Shown here: positions 59,643 through 64,000 of the stretch, in pieces
Numbering within the stretch: position 1 is the first letter of the stretch
Layout of the letters: each line of letters opens with the position of its first letter
From: DATEBA01 sp035288045
GTDB taxonomy: Bacteria; Actinomycetota; UBA4738; HRBIN12
Assembly (NCBI GenBank): GCA_035288045.1
Contig: DATEBA010000012.1
Coordinates: 1-64,000, forward strand
Direction: 5' to 3'
Length of the DNA: 64,000 nt
Translations under genes and position numbers: made by a program
Notes under the pieces: model-generated
What the model was told of the DNA's origin: nothing
Seen by the model: the letters and a program-made list of their open reading frames with translations, nothing else
Database searches by the model: none

Positions 59643-60073
59643 CCGAGCTCCCGTTCCGGCGGATCGATCCCGGTGTCCCGCTTCCGTCGCGGGCGCATCC
59701 TGGGGACGCCGGGCTCGACCTGCACTCGGCCGTCGACCTCGAGCTCGGTCCTGGGGACCGCACGCTTGTGCCGACGGGACTCGCGGTCGCGATCCCGGAG
59801 GGGTTCGCGGGGCTCGTGCTTCCCCGCTCGGGGCTGGCCTCGAGACAGGGGATCACGATGGCCAACTCGCCGGGTCTGATCGATGCCGGCTACCGGGGCG
59901 AGGTGATCTGTGCGGTCGTTAACCTGGATCGCGAGCAACCCGTGCGGATCCGGCGCGGGGACCGCATCGCGCAGCTCGTGATCGTGCCGGCGCCGACGCT
60001 CGAGCCGGTGACCGTAGATGAGCTGCCCGCCTCGTCCCGTGGGGAGGATGGGTTCGGCTCGACGGGTCCCTAG
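59639..60073 (+). CDS. dut: dUTP diphosphatase
   Basis: Hydrolyses dUTP to dUMP, protecting DNA from uracil; 144 aa trimeric type. The five motifs are present in order: HPGDAGLDLHSA, LPRSGLASRQGI, NSPGLIDAGYRGEV, RRGDRIAQLVIVP and the C-terminal GEDGFGSTG arm. Near nrdJ and lexA it adds to the DNA-precursor module. GTG start overlaps the VOC gene. Confidence 0.95.
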   Translation: MTELPFRRIDPGVPLPSRAHPGDAGLDLHSAVDLELGPGDRTLVPTGLAVAIPEGFAGLVLPRSGLASRQGITMANSPGLIDAGYRGEVICAVVNLDREQPVRIRRGDRIAQLVIVPAPTLEPVTVDELPASSRGEDGFGSTGP

Positions 60074-60079
60074 CCTCGG

Positions 60080-60108
60080 TTGAAGGAGCTTCGGGGACAA
60101 CCTAGACT
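60080..60108 (+). promoter_or_regulatory. promoter of the tRNA cluster
   Basis: TTGAAG (60080-60085), 17-base spacer, TAGACT (60103-60108); predicted start about 60115, 19 bases before the first tRNA. Confidence 0.55.
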
Positions 60109-60133
60109 CGATGAGGCGCCTTCCGGCGCGCAG

Positions 60134-60206
60134 GCGGACGTGGCTCAGCTGGTAGAGCACCACCTTGCCAAGGTGGGGGTCGCGGGTTCGAATCCCGTCG
60201 TCCGCT
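60134..60206 (+). tRNA. tRNA-Gly(GCC)
   Basis: Complete 73-base cloverleaf: acceptor GCGGACG (60134-60140) pairs with CGTCCGC (60199-60205), anticodon stem CCACC/GGTGG with loop TTGCCAA, T arm GCGGGTTCGAATCCCGT. CCA is not encoded. Confidence 0.96.
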
Positions 60207-60254
60207 CGGATCCGGCCCGTGGAAGGGATGCAAACCCGGGCCGCGTGTTCGCTC

Positions 60255-60325
60255 GGCGGGGTGGCCGAGTGGTTAGGCAGGGGTCTGCAAAACCCCGTAC
60301 ACCGGTTCAATTCCGGTCCCCGCCT
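60255..60325 (+). tRNA. tRNA-Cys(GCA)
   Basis: 71-base cloverleaf: acceptor GGCGGGG (60255-60261) with CCCCGCC (60318-60324), anticodon stem GGGGT/ACCCC with loop CTGCAAA, discriminator U, the CysRS identity base. Confidence 0.95.
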
Positions 60326-60347
60326 CTCGTGTAGCATTGCCCCACCC

Positions 60348-60419
60348 GGGCGGTTAGCTCAGGGGGAGAGCGCTTCCTTGACGCGGAAGAGGCCAGAGGT
60401 TCAAATCCTCTACCGCCCA
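60348..60419 (+). tRNA. tRNA-Val(GAC), integration target
   Basis: 72-base cloverleaf: acceptor GGGCGGT (60348-60354) with ACCGCCC (60412-60418), anticodon stem CTTCC/GGAAG with loop TTGACGC, T arm AGAGGTTCAAATCCTCT, discriminator A. No CCA is encoded. Its 3' part from the anticodon loop on is repeated at 62173 and 63909, marking it as an attachment site. Confidence 0.96.
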
Positions 60420-60420
60420 C
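60378..60420 (+). repeat. attachment-site core within tRNA-Val (copy 1)
   Basis: Forty-three bases from TTGACGCGG to CCGCCCAC, the reference copy of a direct repeat found again at 62173-62215 (one mismatch) and 63909-63951 (several mismatches, partly compensatory in the T stem). An att core in the 3' half of a tRNA gene is the common site for tyrosine integrases. Confidence 0.8.
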
Positions 60421-60720
60421 GATCTGAAACCCCTGGTAGAGGCTAGGTTGCCGAGGTCATCAAGAGACGTCCTCCTGGATCAAGAGGACGCACTAGCGGA
60501 GGCGGGGTTCAGGTACGTGGGTCTCCAGCCAGTTCTTGGCGTAAGGGTGGTCTCTCTTGTGAAGCCTCTCCGCGTGGAAGAAGATCCGGATGCCTTCTGG
60601 TCACGACGTCCTCAAGCTTGCGACTACTGCGCCCCTGCGGTACGTGAAGGCGTAGAGCAGCGGCACATGCAACTCAATCGAGCAGGATGCCCTCGGCAAT
60701 CCAAGGGTAGGATCCTCGGC
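60420..60720 (+). other. non-coding start of the first tRNA-Val cassette
   Basis: About 300 bases between tRNA-Val and the second RTX gene. An in-frame extension of that gene is open from 60448, but its sequence is not protein-like and I see no start signal. A -10 box for the RTX gene lies at 60708. No terminator, integrase fragment or other RNA gene is recognised. Confidence 0.5.
60708..60713 (+). promoter_or_regulatory. -10 box of the cassette RTX gene
   Basis: TAGGAT ends 7 bases before ATG 60721, implying a leaderless transcript; no Shine-Dalgarno is present. Confidence 0.4.
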
Positions 60721-61758
60721 ATGCGGATCCGAAGAGCGCTAGCTGTGAGCTCCACAGCATCGATCCTCTTGTTGATGCTTGCTCCTGTTTCCAGCGTGAG
60801 TGGAACGGTTGCTCAGTGTTTCGGGGAACCGGCGACAATCGTCGGCACCCCTGAAGCTGACCGCATCCGAGGGACCGATCACGCAGACGTGATCGTCGGT
60901 CTTGGGGGTCGGGACGTGATCGTCGGGCGGAAGGGGCTTGACCTCATCTGTGGGAACGATGGACCGGACCGATTGGATGCCGGGCGGGCCGGCGACAAGC
61001 TCTCGGGAGGCCTCGGCAGCGACGACATCTACGACGGGCGAGGCGACGACATTTCACTCGCGGGCCCAGGGCGGGATCAGCTGACGAGCATCGTGCAGGC
61101 GAGCCCCTGCGACGTGTTTTGCCGCACCTACGACCGATGGAACGACCGGGTGGCCGGTGGCCCGGGGACGGACCGCCTCTTCATAGATGGGGGCTACGCC
61201 AACCTCTCGACGGGTGTCTATGTCACAGATGCCTCCAACGATCGCATCGCGGGCATTGAAGACGTCAGTGGTGGGTTTCTGAACGAGACGATCATCGGAA
61301 ACGCTCGTGACAACATGCTGGACGCATACCTTGGCGAGGAAGACATCGTTCGGGGACGAGCGGGTGATGACATCATCGGCATCTCGGGCAGCGATTTCGA
61401 GCAGTCCGAGAACGGCCGCATGTACGGTGGCCCGGGAGACGACTGGCTCGACTTTGAGCATGACGCTCAGGTTGATCTACGTGAAGGAACCGCGAGTTCC
61501 TCCGGGGGAGAACTTGTGCTTGCGGGTTTTGAGAACGTGCGAGCCAGCGCCAACTCCCTCCTCGCTGGCGACTCGGGACCGAACACGCTCATTGGCGAGT
61601 TCGGTGTGGACACGCTGATCGGGCGAGCTGGGCGAGATGTCTTGATCAGTCACCTCCGGGATGACTCTCTTGATGGTGGAAGAGGAACCGATCGCCTTAA
61701 TGGAGGCAAAGGGACGGATTCGTGTCACCACGGCGAAGTGGTCTCAAATTGTGAGTGA
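60721..61758 (+). CDS. secreted RTX-type calcium-binding protein (cassette 1 cargo)
   Basis: 345 aa with a signal peptide (MRIRRALAVSSTASILLLMLAPVSSVSG) and RTX nonapeptides, mainly at both ends (GGLGSDDIYDGRGDD; GGPGDDWLDF; GGRGTDRLNGGKGTDS). The N-terminal cap CFGEPATIVGT and the C-terminal Cys-containing cap match the RTX protein at 29009-30076, so the two are paralogues. Two extra Cys (SPCDVFC) lie in the centre. Codon use is less GC-biased than in core genes. It is the only recognisable gene between tRNA-Val and its first displaced 3' copy. Probably a surface or secreted structural protein. Confidence 0.85.
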   Translation: MRIRRALAVSSTASILLLMLAPVSSVSGTVAQCFGEPATIVGTPEADRIRGTDHADVIVGLGGRDVIVGRKGLDLICGNDGPDRLDAGRAGDKLSGGLGSDDIYDGRGDDISLAGPGRDQLTSIVQASPCDVFCRTYDRWNDRVAGGPGTDRLFIDGGYANLSTGVYVTDASNDRIAGIEDVSGGFLNETIIGNARDNMLDAYLGEEDIVRGRAGDDIIGISGSDFEQSENGRMYGGPGDDWLDFEHDAQVDLREGTASSSGGELVLAGFENVRASANSLLAGDSGPNTLIGEFGVDTLIGRAGRDVLISHLRDDSLDGGRGTDRLNGGKGTDSCHHGEVVSNCE

Positions 61759-62056
61759 GAGGCCAGGAGGCAGGCCGGGCTAGCAGCTCTGGAGGCAGCT
61801 CGACACCCTGAAGGACGAGATGGAGGAGGGCGACCAGTTCGGGTCGTCCCTCGCCTAGCGCCTCGGGAGCAGGAGGGGCCGCCAGGCTCCGTTCGCGCCT
61901 GGACTTCGTCGCGAGGTCACGGGATCCGGGGAGGGTGCACCGAGCTGGTTTCGCCGTCCGAGCGCTGGGCGCTTTCCGGCCCCGATTCTTCCCTCCGGTA
62001 AGGGGCGGGCAGACGGCCGGTGCCGTACGCCTCGGACACCTGGGAACAGACAGAGC
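61759..62056 (+). other. non-coding interval of cassette 1
   Basis: No convincing gene. A short plus-strand frame at 61787-61858 (LWRQLDTLKDEMEEGDQ..., ending in TAG) looks protein-like and may be the 3' remnant of a lost gene, but I cannot identify it. Minus-strand frames here are antisense to the tRNA fragment and not genes. Confidence 0.4.
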
Positions 62057-62172
62057 GGTCAACTCCTGGTCAAGGAGCCGACCGAATCTGACGGTACTCG
62101 ACGTCACTGGTGTGACGATCGAGACGGGCGTTGAGCAGCAGCGGTGCTGGTCAAGGCATTGCCCTTGACTCT
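62057..62172 (+). repeat. conserved cassette end A
   Basis: Segment directly before the second tRNA-Val 3' copy, homologous to 63792-63908 (about three quarters identical by hand alignment over the first 92 bases, no gaps). It contains GGTCAA at 62057, GGTCAAGGAG at 62068 (11 bp later) and GGTCAAGG at 62149, the last facing an inverted CCTTGAC at 62162-62168. In one frame both copies read LVKEPTESDGT with third-position changes, suggesting descent from a coding 3' end. Confidence 0.7.
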
Positions 62173-62215
62173 TTGACGCGGAAGAGGCCAGAGGTTCAAA
62201 TCCTTTACCGCCCAC
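62173..62215 (+). repeat. displaced tRNA-Val 3' end (att copy 2)
   Basis: Identical to 60378-60420 except one base in the T stem, and continued by CA so that an encoded CCA follows the discriminator. No 5' tRNA half precedes it, so it is not a functional tRNA. Confidence 0.85.
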
Positions 62216-62243
62216 CAAGGCCGACGGCGCAATCCCGGATCGC

Positions 62244-63482
62244 TCAGGACGCCAGATACCGGGCCAGGGCGAACCTCCGGCCACTACCCTCTTCGCGCGA
62301 TCCTGCCGCGACGATCCTGCCGTCGGCCTGGATGGCGAGAGCGAAAGCCGTGGCGAACCCACCTCCGAACCTGGTGGTTACCTTCCCGTCCGACCCAAAC
62401 GTGTCATCGAGGATCCCGTCAGTCGCGTACCGAGCTAGGGCGAACCGGCCCTCCGTATCGTTCGAAACTTCACCCGACGCCACGATCCTGCCGTCGGTCT
62501 GGATGGACACCGCGTGAAGGCCGGCATCGCCTGTGGCAAAACGGGTCAGGACTTCGCCGTCCCCTCCAAATGTCTCGTCGAGGCTGCCATTCCTCCTGTG
62601 GCGGAAGAGGGCGAAACCCGCTCCTCCACTCGACCCCCCCACAACGACCTTGCCGTTGGGCTGGATTGCGAGTGCGGAAGCGCCGCCGTCGGGGTTCAGG
62701 ACCTTCCCGTCACCCCCGAAGGTGGCATCCAGCGTCCCATCGACGTTGTACCGAGCAAGGGCAAGAGCCGAGCCCGGAAAGGTGAAGAGGCCCCCCGCCA
62801 CGACGATCCTGCCGTCAGACTGGACAGCCAAGGCGTCCGCTAGGGCCTCCCCGCGAAATCTCGTCCTCACCTTCCCGTCGCCCCCGAACGTAGCGTCCCG
62901 CGTGCCATCGGTGTTGTACCGGGCGAGGGCGAATCCGGCTCCCTCGAGGGCGAAGGAGACTCCGGCGGCCACGATCCTGCCGTCGGATTGGATGGATACC
63001 GCCGAGGCGGAGGCACCGCCGGCGGCGAGTCTGGTCCGAACTCGTCCGTCACCGCCGAACGTGGCGTCGAGGGTACCGTTGGTCTTGTACCGGGCGAGGG
63101 CGAAGCCGCCCGAGAATTCACCCGCTGCAACGATCTTGCCGTCGGTCTGGATGGCGACTGCGGAAGCGGTGCCGCCGGGGGTCAGGACCTTCCCGTCGCC
63201 CCCGAAGGTGGCATCCAGCGTGCCGTCGGTGTTGTACCGGGCCAGAGCGAATGCCTCGCCTACACGCGATCCCTCGGCTCGACCCGCCGCAACGATCTTG
63301 CCGTCGGCTTGGATGGCGACCCCTGAGGCTAGTGCGGAGACTGTCCGCCGAGGCCAGGTCAAGACCTTCCCATTGCCTCCGAAGCTCGTATCGAGGTCGC
63401 CCGCCGCTGCTGCCGCCGAGGGAGCATTGATCGACAACATGAAGATGAGCGTCGCACTTGCCGCGAGGATCCGAGCCTGCAT
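62244..63482 (-). CDS. secreted delta-60 repeat (beta-propeller-like) protein (cassette 2 cargo)
   Basis: 412 aa. Signal peptide MQARILAASATLIFMLSINAPSAAAAA, then seven tandem units of about 50 residues of the delta-60/DUF5122 type, each with FALARYNxDGTLDATFGGDGKV and AVAIQxDGKIVAAG; the chain closes with a final FALARYLAS half unit, as in propellers whose last blade is completed by the N terminus. No catalytic domain. Promoter at 63512-63541. Sole gene of the second tRNA-Val cassette, oriented opposite to the first cargo. Adhesive or ligand-binding role is inference. Confidence 0.88.
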   Translation of the reverse strand: MQARILAASATLIFMLSINAPSAAAAAGDLDTSFGGNGKVLTWPRRTVSALASGVAIQADGKIVAAGRAEGSRVGEAFALARYNTDGTLDATFGGDGKVLTPGGTASAVAIQTDGKIVAAGEFSGGFALARYKTNGTLDATFGGDGRVRTRLAAGGASASAVSIQSDGRIVAAGVSFALEGAGFALARYNTDGTRDATFGGDGKVRTRFRGEALADALAVQSDGRIVVAGGLFTFPGSALALARYNVDGTLDATFGGDGKVLNPDGGASALAIQPNGKVVVGGSSGGAGFALFRHRRNGSLDETFGGDGEVLTRFATGDAGLHAVSIQTDGRIVASGEVSNDTEGRFALARYATDGILDDTFGSDGKVTTRFGGGFATAFALAIQADGRIVAAGSREEGSGRRFALARYLAS

Positions 63483-63511
63483 CGTGTCAATCTCTCTCTC
63501 GAAGTTGCGTC

Positions 63512-63541
63512 ATTAGACCTTCGCCTTCGACACCGGGTCAA
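63512..63541 (-). promoter_or_regulatory. promoter of the delta-60 repeat gene
   Basis: Minus-strand TTGACC (63536-63541), 18-base spacer, TCTAAT (63512-63517). Predicted start about 63505, short leader with GAGAGAGAGA before ATG 63482. Confidence 0.5.
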
Positions 63542-63791
63542 GGGTCGGTCCGAGCTGGAGCTCGCGGGAAACTTTGCGGGAGTGGGAGTAGGAGCCCGCT
63601 TCGCCTCTCGCGAACTGGTGGCCGAGTGAATCCGGTGGCTACCGTGGCGAGCTCCACATCAGCCAAGCGATCTACCGTCGTCCGGTGCCACGGCTGCCTC
63701 TGCGAGCCGCTGTCTTCTTCGGCCGCCCCTGCGGTTGATCATTGCGGACCGGCCTGGCCTTGAGGGTGGCCAGTTTCCTGCTCTTGATTCT
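63542..63791. other. non-coding interval of cassette 2
   Basis: Between the delta-60 promoter and the conserved cassette end. An open plus-strand frame covers much of it but has no start signal and no recognisable similarity. I see no integrase, resolvase or toxin gene. Confidence 0.4.
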
Positions 63792-63908
63792 GGTCAACCT
63801 CTGGTCAAGGAGCCGACGGAATCAGACGGTACTCATCAGTACTCGTGTGGCGAGCGAGAATGCCCGCGAGCAGCAGAAGTCCTGGTCATGACGCTGTGCG
63901 GCACCTCC
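63792..63908 (+). repeat. conserved cassette end B
   Basis: Second copy of the cassette end. GGTCAA at 63792 and GGTCAAGGAG at 63803 have the same 11-bp spacing as in end A, and the third GGTCA (63884) lies 81 bp after the second, exactly as in end A. GTCAAGGAG (63804-63812) is the inverted complement of CTCCTTGAC (63905-63913) at the start of the att copy. Confidence 0.7.
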
Positions 63909-63951
63909 TTGACGCGGAAGAGGTCGAAGGTTCAAATCCTTCACCGCCCAC
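63909..63951 (+). repeat. displaced tRNA-Val 3' end (att copy 3)
   Basis: TTGACGCGGAAGAGG through CCGCCCAC with an altered but self-paired T stem (GAAGG/CCTTC) and an encoded CCA at 63951-63953. It comes from a different tRNA-Val allele than copy 1. The last 47 bases of the window after it contain no recognisable feature. Confidence 0.8.
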
Positions 63952-64000
63952 CAGCGAAGTCCCGCCGGTGTGAGTTGACGACTCATCGACGCCGTCACCG

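Noticed and set aside
60448..60720. In-frame upstream extension of the cassette RTX protein
   Set aside because: No Shine-Dalgarno; a signal peptide starts at 60721 and a -10 box lies 7 bases before it.
61787..61858. Possible gene remnant LWRQLDTLKDEMEEGDQ... in cassette 1
   Set aside because: Only about 23 codons, no identifiable family; recorded under the interval but not called as a pseudogene.
62173..62215. A second and third tRNA-Val gene (62173 and 63909)
   Set aside because: Only the part from the anticodon loop to the 3' end is present; no 5' acceptor strand or D arm precedes either copy.
61697..62362. Minus-strand reading frame of 221 codons containing GGKGFEPLASSASK
   Set aside because: The peptide is the antisense translation of the tRNA-Val 3' fragment at 62173-62215, a well-known source of false proteins; no start signal or protein-like remainder.
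1..64000. CRISPR arrays, insertion sequences, rRNA, replication origin
   Set aside because: I looked for spaced direct repeats, terminal inverted repeats with transposase-like proteins, rRNA-like segments and DnaA-box clusters and saw none.

Overview
The window is a contiguous, high-GC (roughly 68-70% by eye), gene-dense stretch of a bacterial chromosome. Gene order is the conserved core order of Actinomycetota: dxr-rseP-ispG, proS, rimP-nusA-ylxR-infB-ylxP-rbfA-nrnA-truB, ribF, rpsO-pnp-M16 peptidase-dapB, dapA-rnj-ftsK, a RodZ-like gene-cinA-thpR-recA-recX-rny-miaB-miaA-dapF-aminotransferase-hflX, lexA/LysM gene-nrdR-nrdJ-dut. GTG/TTG starts, 4-base stop/start overlaps and -10 boxes lying 6-10 bases before the start codon (leaderless mRNAs) fit that phylum. 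RNase Y beside RNase J and PNPase, a DapL-like aminotransferase, and secreted RTX and delta-60 repeat proteins suggest a deep-branching, probably uncultured soil-type lineage rather than a mycobacterium or streptomycete. That placement is inference.

Region by region: 1-5.1 kb holds the dxr 3' end, rseP, a PhoB/RegX3-type two-component pair, yjbQ and ispG. At 5.1-7.3 kb (minus strand) trpE and trpG sit behind a trp attenuator with its own Trp-codon leader peptide. A secreted protein of unknown function follows, then proS and the nusA-infB translation/RNA operon (10.8-17.4 kb). Two tandem sulfatases, the first carrying two frameshifts, lead into ribF, a CapA-like gene and a TauE-like permease. 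rpsO-pnp-M16-dapB-LmbE (23.2-28.9 kb) is followed by an accessory stretch of secreted proteins (RTX, lipoprotein, carbohydrate-binding-like) and a cobalamin adenosyltransferase. dapA-rnj-ftsK comes next, then a low-GC small membrane protein, a heterodimeric ABC exporter, and the rodZ/cinA/recA/rny/mia/dapF/hflX block. The 53.8-60.1 kb part is a DNA-damage and DNA-precursor module: lexA, an SOS-controlled LysM protein, nrdR, B12-dependent RNR and dut.

Control signals visible in the sequence join these genes. SOS boxes lie at recA and at the lexA/LysM divergent region. Tandem NrdR-like boxes 32 bp apart precede nrdJ. The pnp and dapA-rnj leaders share a structured motif, as if two RNA-decay enzymes used one feedback RNA.

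The last 4 kb is the most unusual part. A tRNA-Gly, tRNA-Cys, tRNA-Val(GAC) cluster is followed by two tandem cassettes of about 1.7-1.8 kb. Each carries one secreted repeat-protein gene and ends in a homologous segment of about 160 bp that finishes with a copy of the tRNA-Val 3' end. No integrase is visible. This looks like an array of cargo-only cassettes accumulated at a tRNA attachment site, and it may continue beyond the window.
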